A stretch of 64,000 nucleotides of DNA from positions 62,001 through 126,000 of the forward strand of contig NOWV01000091.1 of the NCBI GenBank assembly GCA_003344405.1, given 5' to 3'. This stretch comes from Trichoplax sp. H2 (taxonomy: Eukaryota; Placozoa; Uniplacotomia; Trichoplacea). Below the pieces are notes generated by a model. The model saw only the letters and a program-made list of their open reading frames with translations. It had not been told where the DNA came from and did not search any database. Positions 12,783 through 24,900 of the stretch are shown piece after piece. Made by a program: the position numbers and the translations under genes. Numbering within the stretch: the stretch's first letter is position 1; every line of letters starts with the position of its first letter.

Positions 12783-13892
12783 ATGGCACAGACCGATGAA
12801 GGAGCCTTGGTTCTTGTGACTGGTGCGTCAGGATTTATTGCAACACATGTCGTACTGCAATTGCAACAACAAGGTTACCGTGTTCGCGGTTCTGTGCGAA
12901 GTTTAACGAACGAGAAAAAAGTAAAGCCGTTAAAAGAGCTTTGTCCTAATGCCAAGTTTCCGTTGCAACTTATCGAAGCTGACTTATTAGTCGAAGAAAC
13001 TTGGCACGCTGCTGTCCAAGATTGTAAGTATGTCATGCATGTTGCATCGCCACTCCCATTAGGGAAGCCTAGAAATGAAGAAGAAGAACTCATTAAACCT
13101 GCTGTGAACGGTACATTAAATGTGCTTAAAGCTTGTGCTAAAGCTGGATGTGTGAAACGCGTCGTTATGACAAGCACTGTCGGGGCAATTATAGGAGGTA
13201 TGAACGGCGAGAATGGACGAGTCTATAATGAAAAGGATTGGGCCGATATTGAAACTACCGAGCCCTATTGTAAGAGTAAAACGCTAGCTGAAAAAGCTGC
13301 TTGGGAATTTATAGAAAACTGCTCCGATAATGAGAAATTTGAGTTTTGCACCATCAATCCTTGTGTTACCGTGGGGCCTGTACTACATAATACTCCATTT
13401 TTATCCATGCAAACCGCACTGAAATTATTCGATGGGTCTATGCCGGTATTACCTAACTTCAACTTTCCACTGTGTGATGTTCGAGATGTAGCAGCAGCTC
13501 ATCTTAAAGCTATGATTGTACCCGAAGCTGTTGGCCAGCGTCACATCATCTACAATTCCAATATGTGGTATAAGGATATCTCGCTGCTTTATGTACGGGA
13601 ATTTGGTCCTTATGGTTATAAATTTCCTACCATGGTCGCTCCTAAATTTGTATTATGGCTTGCAAGTCTTTTCGATCCGACATTGAAATTAATTATACCA
13701 TTTTTGAATATTACCACTATCTTTGATAACACCCGTATGAAGGAGGTGTTAAATGTTCCACCGCGAGATATTAGTCAAGCAATAATTGATTTAGGCTACT
13801 CATTAATTGAGCGAGACGTTGTCAAGAAGACACCCGGTTACACGGGACGGCCGGCTTGTTCAAAACCTGATGACAACCCTACATCATTATAA
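12783..13892 (+). CDS. Intronless dihydroflavonol-4-reductase-like extended SDR
   Basis: A 369-aa NAD(P)H-dependent oxidoreductase of the extended short-chain dehydrogenase family (dihydroflavonol reductase / cinnamoyl-CoA reductase branch). The substrate cannot be told from sequence. An N-terminal Rossmann motif TGASGFIATH is at residues 13-22. VVMTSTVGA gives the catalytic Ser/Thr at 131-132, and PYCKSK gives Tyr162 and Lys166, so the catalytic residues are present. INPCVTVGPVL and PLCDVRDVAAAH are typical of the family. There is no signal peptide and the protein is probably cytosolic. The ATG at 12783 is chosen because it begins the conserved Rossmann strand region and matches the ATG position of the upstream repeats. 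All other complete genes here have 4-21 exons, so a retrocopy or an intronless expanded family is likely. Animal members of this branch exist; a plant-type pathway need not be assumed. Confidence 0.93.
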   Translation: MAQTDEGALVLVTGASGFIATHVVLQLQQQGYRVRGSVRSLTNEKKVKPLKELCPNAKFPLQLIEADLLVEETWHAAVQDCKYVMHVASPLPLGKPRNEEEELIKPAVNGTLNVLKACAKAGCVKRVVMTSTVGAIIGGMNGENGRVYNEKDWADIETTEPYCKSKTLAEKAAWEFIENCSDNEKFEFCTINPCVTVGPVLHNTPFLSMQTALKLFDGSMPVLPNFNFPLCDVRDVAAAHLKAMIVPEAVGQRHIIYNSNMWYKDISLLYVREFGPYGYKFPTMVAPKFVLWLASLFDPTLKLIIPFLNITTIFDNTRMKEVLNVPPRDISQAIIDLGYSLIERDVVKKTPGYTGRPACSKPDDNPTSL

Positions 13893-14804
13893 CCTAATTG
13901 TGTAGTAACTGATTATTTCAGTGTTTTGTATTATATTTATTTGAAATCATTTAGACAATAATTATTAGCGAGTCTTTTACGATAACTACTACTTAACTAC
14001 TTTACTCCCATAACATGACACAAAATAGTCGTTCTATACAACGGATTTATAGGATGTATAGTATACGCAGGTTGACTACTGTATAAATGCTTGACAATAT
14101 AATTAAATTGATAAAGCTAAATTTGATGCATTGCGATCATATCGACTTTGTTTAAAGAAATTATACATCCTACGTGCATGGTATGATTTTAATTTAAAGG
14201 TCGCTTATTTTGCCAAATAGAATAAGTAGACAAAGATCTGGATTAATAAAATATTAAAAAATTGAACTTTACATTACGATTTGATGGGATAGAAATTTTT
14301 TATATCAATAACTCTAGCACTGCAATAAATACTTCCATCTGAACGTAGTCGACAAACCACTCGCTTGCTGAGATAGAATTATTGTAGTTTGTATATAATA
14401 TAGAATGATTTACAAGTATTAAAACTTAACAGTTTATGCTACAAGCCTCCACCTAGGCAGCAACATTGGTTTCGAATTTAAGGCGCAGCGTGATTTAGAA
14501 ATACATTGCTACTAATTTACTAGCCGTATCGAAGCTTATCCATTAAGTTGGAATTATTTTCAAATGCGAGATCATTGATCCGAATGTGTAGGTTGTGGAT
14601 AAATAAGTATGTCAAGACTTTGGAGTATTTGAATAAACATGTACAGTATGCCCTCTAACTCCGTACCAAGAAGACTTGATTTTGTTACAGATATAGGCAT
14701 TGTAGTGTAACACTTCGGTACACATTGCAGTCTTTAGCATGAGTCTGGATCTTTGCATCATAATATATCGTAGAGTATTAGTCGTTTTTGTATTTTACAG
14801 TATG
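13893..14804. other. Gene-free spacer downstream of the reductase
   Basis: AT-rich sequence with only short open frames. I see no exon, RNA gene or clear repeat. It ends at the left junction of the duplicated Ku70 block. Confidence 0.6.
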
Positions 14805-17526
14805 TGCTTGGTTAGTCTTAGAATCGAATTGAACATAGCTCAGCCTAAAAGTCGGTCGGTATAAACTGAAGCTGGTAAATAAAATTTAGATAATTATTAA
14901 TAATTAATGATATAGTGTCTTAATACTTGCGTTCTTGCTACCAACGGTTGTACTGTAGCTGTTATGATTTGCACACCTACTTCCAAATTTTGCCCCAAAT
15001 TTAAGAGGTATCTTCAATAGTGATTGCTTCTTATGGTCTTTAGCTTGGACCCTAAATAGTTAGAATTTCGCTATATCAATTATGAAATACTAGTGCAAAC
15101 TCCCGTCGCTTTACTGACGGTTTACGATAATGTGCTCATTTAACAGAGGTTCAGTAACTTTATACCGTACCGTGTAATTGATTTAGTTTTGATAATTGTC
15201 TTTGGAGATCGAATTTTGTACCTGATCAAAAGCTCGTCGAATCTTTCAGAAGCATCAGGTACAGCACCAACATCTTCATCTTCAGGAATTGTAATAATAT
15301 CCTAAAACCCACTATACCATCAAAACAGTAAATAATTTTGTAATGGTATAACTTAGACCAGAGCAAGAGTTATTTTCTGCCTGATAGAATTTAGTAATAT
15401 CGAAGATATTATTAGCTGACTGAATATGCATTAATTCAATTTCTATCCCAATATCGTAAAATCAATTAAGATCAATCATCCCCATGAATGACAAATTAAA
15501 ATTGATAACTACGGTATTTGATATTCTGAGAGTAATTACCTCGTAGAAAACATGTTAGAGCAAGTCCATAAGGCATCATTCATGGAAATGTCATCATTAT
15601 GCCCATAATTTTTTATACAAAATCGGTACCTTCTTCCCCATAACCAGATGCCACAAAATGTACTATTCAACTCCAATATTATTTACTCTCGACATAGTCT
15701 AACATACTGTAGTATTACAATACCGCACGTAGTTATAATCGAAAGAAGTGCTCTTTTAATTTTACACGTTTACAACATGCTGTACAGTAGTGCAGTACTT
15801 GGCTCACAGTATATTGAGCTTAATTATCATTCATCGTACACACATACACTCCCACGGAAATTATTTTCTGATAAATAAGATGATTACTTGCTAACAGTGT
15901 GTCTTATTTACAAAACTCTCTAAGCATCTGACGAATGGCAATCCTAACAAAAATTCTCGTCATTGATTAACAATAATTATTGGAGCTGTTGAAAAATTAC
16001 TCAATATTATATACAACTGCAAGTATATGCAAGTGCTAGTAGGAAACTGGCCAGCTATTATCAGCTTTGGCTGCAAAATATACGTACAGTATATAAATGA
16101 TCTATGTTTACGTAACTTAACCCGTATATTATAGTATACATTCAATATATTCAGTAGCGTTGCGTCGTCTTTATCAGTGAATTATATTCAACAATATTGT
16201 AGTATCTCGGTATCTCGCTTTAGCTACTTAAAAGGTTGTTGTAATTACTTTGTAAACTACGAAGTATTAGATGCTTTGACTAGATTAAAACTACATGTAA
16301 TATCAGGGATGAGCAAAGGTCTTAATTTGTAAACTAACTGTACCGAAGAAAACGATTCCAACCGAATCTTTATCACTGCTGACAATTTTATTCATGAGAA
16401 CACTTCTAGCACTGTACACTTGAGGGAAATGAGAAACCGGTTTAAAGATTAATCAAGGGCAATTAATAAATGGAACATGTTGTGTGCTTGATGCAATCAC
16501 AATATTGCAGTAAAGATTATCAAATATTAACTGATATCATCCTATACTATAATACACTGATAGTACAGAGATTAAGCACTATGATGTCTCTGTAAGATAC
16601 AGTATATAGCCTCATAAATAAACTAGTATACGCGTCCATAAGAGCATCAGGATGTGACAAGTACAAGTGTTGTTCAGTCATAAAACTGCTGTCTACAGTA
16701 TTTAAGCATTTGGTACTATAAGTGTTGGCGTATTGCATCTTGCATCATGAGCATGGTAATATTTAATTTCAATTTAGGGAAATTTTAACTCAATCCTGCC
16801 AGGCAGTATCCTATTATATTATATATACCATGTTGACTTTGACTAACTTTGATGCTCAATTGGAATGGTGTTAAATCGTTGCCATCGCTAAGTTGGAATA
16901 TTGGGGGGGGGGGGGGGGGTGCTGCAGTCGATTAGCATGATTAAACCATCTTTACTTGCCCAACGTATCTATTAGGGTTTGAAGAGAGTCAACTATATTA
17001 TATCCATACACTTAAAAATAACTACAATAATAATATTTTTACACAACAAATTAATACATTTGATGAAGTATACGCTTATAAAACATCGCGTGGGTATCAT
17101 ATAGATTGCACAGTAAATCGGACATTGGGTATGATGTACTATGCACAATAACTGCATTAGATTGCGATTGTAATAACCACAGAGGTAAGAGGTTTCTTTT
17201 CGTTGACCTCTATGGTAAGAGCTCGGTAATGCTAGTGTATTAGAGATAGGCAAATACTCATTCAATCTGATCCAAAATGATCGAAATTTACTGAATTGAA
17301 CTCGCATGCATGGGTGTGCTACCACAGACTGCTATTCACATCAACACACGAATATGTATCGAAATTGCAAATGGTCAACATGTTTGCCCGTCCAGATACA
17401 ATTCATCTATCACTACTGTGACAAGTACGTCCTGATCAGCAGGTACGTCTTGACCATTTTCTTCTTCTGCAGCAAACATATCACTTCCTCGCCACGTCCA
17501 TACTGAACCTTCACTAAACGTTGCAT
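14805..17526 (-). pseudogene. Truncated, decayed 5' copy of XRCC6 (Ku70)
   Basis: Remnants of XRCC6 exons 1, 2, 3, 5, 6, 9, 10, 11 and part of 12 are recognisable in order. Exons 4, 7 and 8 are deleted and 13-21 were never included, so no beta-barrel end, C-terminal arm or SAP domain exists. Exon 1 (near 17425-17526) has lost one base just after the ATG and shifts frame. Exon 2 is interrupted by a 17-G run (16903-16919). Exon 3 lost its donor. Exon 6 has a small insertion and its acceptor AG is changed to GG (near 15641). Exon 9 has a GC instead of a GT donor. Exon 11 has an inserted T near 15001 and no donor. Exon 10 is nearly intact with a usable acceptor. It cannot encode Ku70. A transcript is possible because the promoter side was copied. 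Confidence 0.9.
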
Positions 17527-17845
17527 CGAATGGCTTCTATAATAATTCAATTTCGCTACTAGCGTTGATAATGTTAGTTTGGTTCTACATTTCTCGTTTC
17601 TCCCTTTGTGCAAATGATAAGCATCAATGCTTTTAATGATGCGCTCGTAGAAAGCTTTGAAAATGTTACTCAATCAATCACAAGTTGACAACATAGTAAG
17701 TGTCATATATCTGAATCTTAGACTCGGTTAATGTTAGTATAGTAACCCACGAAAATACACAACAGTAAGATAACATCACGTTGCAAACCCTGTGCAAAGA
17801 TAATCTTGAGGCAGTCACAGTTTGGTTGTGCAACGCCTGACAGAA
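14805..17845. repeat. Degenerate segmental duplication of the 7704-11520 block
   Basis: This stretch aligns colinearly with about 7704-11520 (XRCC6 exons 1-12, their introns and the promoter side) with many substitutions and indels. Examples are GACCTCTATGGTAAGAGCTC at 10741 and 17203, and TTGCAAACCCT at 11267 and 17780. Large gaps in the copy correspond to about 8405-8790 and about 9530-9750 of the original. Total length is about 3.0 kb against 3.8 kb. Confidence 0.9.
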
Positions 17846-18902
17846 CCCTATTTTGTTTCATCACTCCTAATACTGTTTATGTAATCTGTACAAACTTACT
17901 TATATATTAGGGGGTTTTTTAAAAAGCAACACTGTACTGCTTTTACAGTACTGGCATTTACTATCGTGCTGAAATTAGTACTGCAAACTACCTACAGTTT
18001 GCTAGGATCACCAGGAAGAACCTCTTCTTACTTGCAAGTGTGTTATTACTTATGAGCAAGACTTAATGTACTTTAGATTCTGTAGACACTCTACGGCCTA
18101 CGTCGGCCGTCTACTTTACTGTGAACTCTGCGGTAGTCAATGGACTTACTGTTTTACGTATAGATTTGATGTGCAGCGTAGCAAACTGTAAAATGCATGG
18201 AAGACTTGGAAAAACATGAAATCTAAAACTTTATTTAATGTCAAGGCTAAATCCACACTGCTACTATACAGTACATATTGTATGCAGTAAAAAAAAAACT
18301 CCTCTGTGAAAGACAAACATGCAAATTTTCCCCGCCCAGTTACTTTGCTTTCATGGCTAACATCAACACGCTGTACTGTGTGCGCAGGGTGCAGTGGTAG
18401 ATTATGCGCAGTAGAATGCTGTCGAAAGGAAGCCACCGTTGTTGATTCGACACTGGGCCTGCGCATATCGCATGCGCAGTCGTCAACAACAGTGTCCACG
18501 GTGGGCCGGCCACTGGGTGTCGGTACGGTACGGTAGTGTGTCATACTGTACCGGAACCGTAGCGAACTCCAGGTAGGATGGGTTGTATCGTACTGTACAC
18601 AGTATCGATCTTCCAGCACCACCAGGGTTAACTTTCCCCCCCCCCCCCGGTACCACATGCTGAACCTCTTTTGTGGTAGAGGGTGAGCTAACCTCCTGAC
18701 TGGTGGCTTTCACTGCCTTGAAAGGTCACTGTGGATGAGAAAGTCTACCATATAGAAATGGATGTGTGGTATGGGCACTGGTATTGACGGCAGCGCGGCC
18801 ACATCCCAACGCCTAGACCTGGACCGTCCACTACTATAAAGGTGCCCAGCATGCATTTGGAAGGGCATCATTAACACCCCCTGGCAAAGCAAACGTACAA
18901 CC
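17846..18902 (+). promoter_or_regulatory. LIN7 upstream region with NRF1-like site cluster, C tract and TATA box
   Basis: This stretch is richer in GC than its surroundings. Four NRF1-like TGCGCA motifs lie at 18381, 18405, 18460 and 18473, the last two forming TGCGCATATCGCATGCGCA. A run of 13 C is at 18636-18648. TATAAA at 18835-18840 is 63 bp before the LIN7 start codon, a plausible distance. Long open frames on both strands here have no family resemblance and follow from the base composition. Confidence 0.5.
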
Positions 18903-21900
18903 ATGGCCACAGAAGCAGACGGCAAGCCTCGACTCACTTTAGAGAGTGGTAAGTAAATTTTTCCGCTGCAAGACTTTGATGTTTATCGCCTAGTTTCAAG
19001 GTTGAAAAAGAGAATCGATCTTGTAGCATGGAGGGATAGCTTGAAAGAATGGACAGGCCCCTTTTTCAATTTGAAAATGGCCTTTGCAGATGTTTTCCTA
19101 CGGTTGGGAAAAAACGCTGCTAGGTGTTTTTCAACACGGTGGCACCCTTTCCACAAAACGTCCGTTATTATTGAGGGCACACCTTATTCTCCTACTTTTG
19201 CCTAGCGTTTATCCATTGACCATTTGCTTTTTCCTCGCTTCATGACTTTGCTATGGTAAGATCTTGTCCATGGAGTCCATGGACAAGATCGTACATCACC
19301 AAGTCGACTGCCAATACATCGACTTACAAGTGGATGCAGCCGATCAACATGTTGGATTTGTTTTTTTCTTTTTGTTCTTGTCCAACAAGTACAAACTTAT
19401 CTTGTACAAGGTCATCATCACTTCTACATCAACAAAACACAAGGAGAACTTGCAAGAAAAGAAACCAGGAGGAGTAGACACCGATTGCTCATGGACCGTT
19501 GGTTCATGAGCATTGGAGAGTACAGTAGCCACTGGGAATAATAAATCATCGACGTCCATTAAGTTGTAACGATTAATACATCATTATCAATATTGATCAA
19601 AGTCTTTTGATCGATAATGCAGATCAATGGTTTAGTCGTTATGGAAAAAACAGTTTTCCCTGGGAAATGAAAGAGTGATGTTGGTCATCTTGTTTCTATT
19701 GGCTTTAGGTTGACCTTCATGATCGTCAATCAGACAGTAGTAGGTGCTATTTCTTGCATTGCGTTTTTTTTTTCACCTGACTACAGAACATGCATAGACA
19801 GTAATCTGCATCACTGTCTTCAAAGGCTCGACATTACTTCTTGATCATTGATTTGCCTTCCGTGCATACTACTGCCAGCTGTAGCGAGTATTCCTACTTG
19901 GGGTGGCTCGATCATTACAAAGTTGAACATCGATGAAATAGATAACTGTCATTTTTTAAATCTTGGTATGCTACCAAGATACTGGTCTTGCAGTGCTTAT
20001 TTTACTCTGTGCTAATGTGCAAGAAGGTCCATCATGCTTCATCCAACTTAAAACCAATTGATGCCGCTACTTTTGATCGTTCCGCAATTTTTTTTTTTTT
20101 CTTCTTGCATGACGGTAGAATGATTCGGTGATCGACCTGCATTCACTCCAATCGCTATTGCTACCTTACTGTTATCACAGCGTTATGTGATTAAATAGAA
20201 TATACTTAACCTACCGTAATAAAAATATCTCAAAATTGCACAGTCTTAGCCTAATTGATTCACATAGTAGTTTGATGGAAAATTGACCGAACGATTGGCT
20301 ACGCATGCAAAGGTCAACTACCGCAAATAAAAAAACATCTCAAAATTGCACAGCCTTCATAGACTTATTGATATGAAATAGCTGTAGTTACATATTGCAA
20401 TTCCAAATTCTCTGCTACGTTATTGCATTACTTTTTATTTCGCGCAAAAAAATACTTCTGACACTAATAGTGTAGACGCGTGTCAAAACAGTAATACGAA
20501 TGACTACTCTGTTGGCAAAATTTCTGTTATTTTTTCCCAAAACATTTGTATCTTCCGTTTACATAACTCAATCTTATCCAAATTATCTTCCCTATTTGGT
20601 CTCAGGAAAAGCTGATCTGTTGATTAAACTATTTTCAGCTCATTAGCTTATTTGCCTTGTTCTCCACATGGTGCACTTCGTAGTTATTGTCTATCTTGCT
20701 GGAGAAGTTTATCAAAAATCCCTTAACGTGATAGAAAAAAAAAAGCAGAAGAACTGATATTGTGGATGTCTTCCAACTGTTTCTGCATCGCATCAAGCAA
20801 CCTTTGCAAAATCACTAGATCGATATGCCCCCTTACTTATTGTATGCAATACCATCGCCTTTGCAGCGGTGCTACTCGGAACTACTTGAAATACTGTAGC
20901 TTCCACCAGTAGTTGAAAGTTGTGGAAATAAATCCATTGAGCTCTCTTACAAAAGCTGTCAACAAGCTTATTGTATAGGATAGTGAGCTTAGTAATGAAC
21001 TAGTTTATGTGGGTTATTTTTCGATGACAACTTTTATTAGCTACTCGCTTGCGGTTATTTACCTTACAGCATGATCGTTACATTGATGATGCTAAACAGG
21101 TGCACAACGGTGCCTACCAGCTGTTATTGATCATGCAAATCCTTATTAGATACAATCACTACTTTAATAGTCAATATTATCCAACGAAGAATTACCAATT
21201 CATATCTATCATCGATAAAGATAGTCGTTGCAAGTGCTCGATAGACTTATACTCAGGTCAAAATTATATTCACTGTAATCCAATACACACGATGCTAAAT
21301 TTGACCAAGTCGGTGTAATTAATTTTTTTTCTGTATAAAAAAAATTCAATTGTGCAAAACCTGATACACCCAGCATCAAGAAACCGCAAGGGATCACTTT
21401 GGTACATTACTTTTAATAGTATATCCTGTTACTTGCAGTTCTATCGAATACAGTTTTGAAGCGATTATAGGTAGCGACCAATATTAGTGCAAAACATATT
21501 AGTCAGCAATGGTTGTACAATTTCCATCCTTGACAGATTTAGTTGATTCCAGGCGTCGCTATTAGGGAATCATGTATAGGATATTCGTCTACGATCGTTT
21601 TTATATAATTTGGCGTTGTAACTAAAGTGCACTATATTATTATTGGCAGGGACTTCTTAGCAATTTCTACTTGTCTCTGTTATTGGGTAAATACGTTAAA
21701 AAAGAGTTTCCCTACACAGCACTAAATTACTAATACTGTGCCTGAAAGCTGTATTATGATGCATTTAAGTTATGTGTTCGTTATATTTAGTGCTTTCTTG
21801 CATAATGTGATAATAAGTAACACTAATTATACGCGTATGTGTGGTTTTTTGTTATGCCAACTGTGGTATCCGACTGTATAATCTCCTTATTATGCCAGCT

Positions 21901-24900
21901 GCAACCTACTTGTAGAAAAATAGCCAATTGTCTTCAAAGCAATCTTCTTCTAACTTCTGACCTAGTGCTCAGTACTTTATCAATCTCCATAATAGCATAG
22001 ACGAAGCAATTAGTATGTAGTAATTGAGAGAAATGCATATTTTTTATCGTAATCTATTTGTTCGCATTAAAACAATATTGTTCCGGCATTTTCTTTTGCC
22101 AACAAAAGAGAAACATATCTCTTGTATACTTATGGTTCGGCAAATAGATCAGTCCACTAGTTTTCTATAATAGTTTCTAGGAAAATAATCATCATGAAAG
22201 AAAAATTTTTTTCTGACATGCTTTAGTTTGTGTTGTCTCTCATGTTTGCGCGAATCACAATTTTTTGACTATTAAAACTGGATACAATTTTAGTTAACCG
22301 GTAGATGCACATTACTGTTGAAAACAATAGGAAAATAAAATTCTAAAACTGAAGCACTACAAAATATTTATAATATAGTTCGCTATTGAAATTATGATTG
22401 GTGACAAGGTATGTATGTTAAAGGCAAAACAATACATTTTACGTATATCTTTTCCAATTTATTTACATTACAAGCAAAGTAATACATTTCTCAAGATCTT
22501 TCCGAATCGATCCTTAGTATTTCTATCTTGTATGCAATATCAGATAGCGATTCAGAAAATAGAATCTAGCATGCAATGTAGATGTTAAGATTTGTGTTTT
22601 CAGTTCAATCGATCTGTACGCCTTCAAACTACCGATAAGCTCATGTATCTATAACTTTTAGACTGACAATATTTAGCTTAATATTACAACTGCACGTAGG
22701 TATCATTTTAATCTCTATAATTAATGATAAAGTACATACGACTAGATATTGTTCCCCTTCATTAAACTTCTAATATCAACAATAGTCACAAATAGAAGGC
22801 CTTTATCAATTATTCAGACAAGCGAATGGTTTAGTGTTGACAAAATTTTTTTATTTTTATTTTTAAACAGATACTTACATTACCCTTGTTTATCGTACTT
22901 GCCAGGGATTGAAATGATCATTATTGAATAGATGCTTTATTTCGTATATGCATGGGATGGAAAAGAAGGGAAAGGGTTGAGATATGTGGTGTGCATTTAC
23001 TAACTTCGGATGCTGTAGGATGTTTCCCTTCACAGTGCGATTAGTTGTCATATGTACGCAAACGCAGCTCGAAATTTGTAAAATTAACCAAACTAATAAT
23101 AACAAACTAATGGGGTATTTGATAATATTAACTTTAATGGTTGAGTAAACTATCAGTTATATCGCTGGCTATTGATCTTCGCTAACATAAATGTTTATTG
23201 CATCTTTTTGACATCATGATATGCAGGAGACAACCTGGGGATATGCTGATTAGTTAGCGCAATACACAGCATATAGTTTACTGTAAGGAATACAAAAATC
23301 CGTAAGCCTAGGCATCTGTGAATAGTTCAAAATGAACCGTTAAATGCAGCACCAGCATAACATCTAGACAAAATTGAAGGCACCATAAAATTTTGACAAG
23401 TTTCACGAGTAGCACCACTCGTACGATAGTAGATATCGTAGTCATCTTTAGATAACTTTCACATCTGCTATCGTTCAGGAATCTTTTTATATCACGGTAT
23501 CTTCTTGCTTTAAATACCATGATAGCATTAAAATCTCAGTGAAAATAATGCGACTTGGTAGGATGTTAGGACTCTGTATAAGCTATTAAAGTATTTAATT
23601 AATTTATTCGCTTTTGATCGTAACTCGATCAGTATTGATAAGGACTAAGATATTAATGTGTGCTGCGAAATAGCTAAATTATAGTAATTTTATTGACGTA
23701 ACTTTGATCCAAAATCTTGTAAAGTAACGGTAATTCATCAACGAGATTGCTATATAAAATTATAAATACTATATATATATATGTTATATATATACAGATA
23801 TGCTGACTTGAAAATTAGGGTTTGCAATTTTATTTGATATTTACCCATATTAATATCAATTAAAATATCCAGGACAAAATAGTAAATTGAACTATCTTCT
23901 GTAAACAGAAAACATTATGTCTTCATAATAAATTAACCTAATTGTTTTATTTGAGATCCTATAATAACTACTAAGGCAACCGATCGACCTCAAAATCTAG
24001 TGTAATTGTTAAATTCTTTATATACTCACTTTTCAATTCCATTTTTTTTGCAGATATTAACAGAGCCATCCAACTGATTGATGCGCTGTCAAGTCGTAAG
24101 TACAATAGCTAAGGATTAATAGTTGCTAACATGTGCTTTACATAGTGCATTTAAATAAAGAATGATGCTCAATTTAATCAACTTATTCATAGCATTAACC
24201 GCCGACATGATTATATAGCACTATGTGAAAGCTTAATAGGCACTATATGAATATCTGTTATTCTATATCTTATGCAAGTGCTAATATCGGCTCTTCGAAA
24301 GAATTAGTTTGTTGGTGCTCGATATTATTCAGTTGATTAAGCTAGCTTCACTGAATCATAAAACTCGTTATAAGTTAAGTTTTGAATGGCCTCTTTTGCA
24401 AAAGCGTAATCACCGTGCTTGGTATATAGTGTATCATAGATTCTAGTACGAAAGGATAGTATGATTTATACATCATGAACAGAGTTAATTGATGAGATTC
24501 TAGTTTACCTTCAACAAGATGATATGATTAGTGGTAAAATTTTATAGTTCGAAATTGATATGAGCTATTCACTCGATAAACAGATAGAAGCATTCCTTCC
24601 GAGAATTTACAGAAATTAAAAGAAGTTTTAGAAAGCGACTTCTGTAAAACTGTTCGAGAGGTAAATGAAGTATAAACCTTCGTACTGTATTAATAATAAA
24701 TTTTCTATAAGAATCAACCACTGCTACCAATTTACAAAAACACAATTTTGATTACTGTTGTTATTGAAACGAGATCGAGTAGCAAAAAAACACAGCAGAC
24801 TGTATTTTAATATGTATATCTAGGTACAGTATCAGAATCTTATAATCTGTATTGATGACTTCGTACTAGGTGTACGAAAGCGTATATGACACGGTAGATA

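Noticed and set aside
18146-18658. 170-codon minus-strand open frame upstream of LIN7
   Set aside because: It runs through the C tract and NRF1-like cluster. No domain, no splice context and biased composition; it is best explained by locally higher GC.
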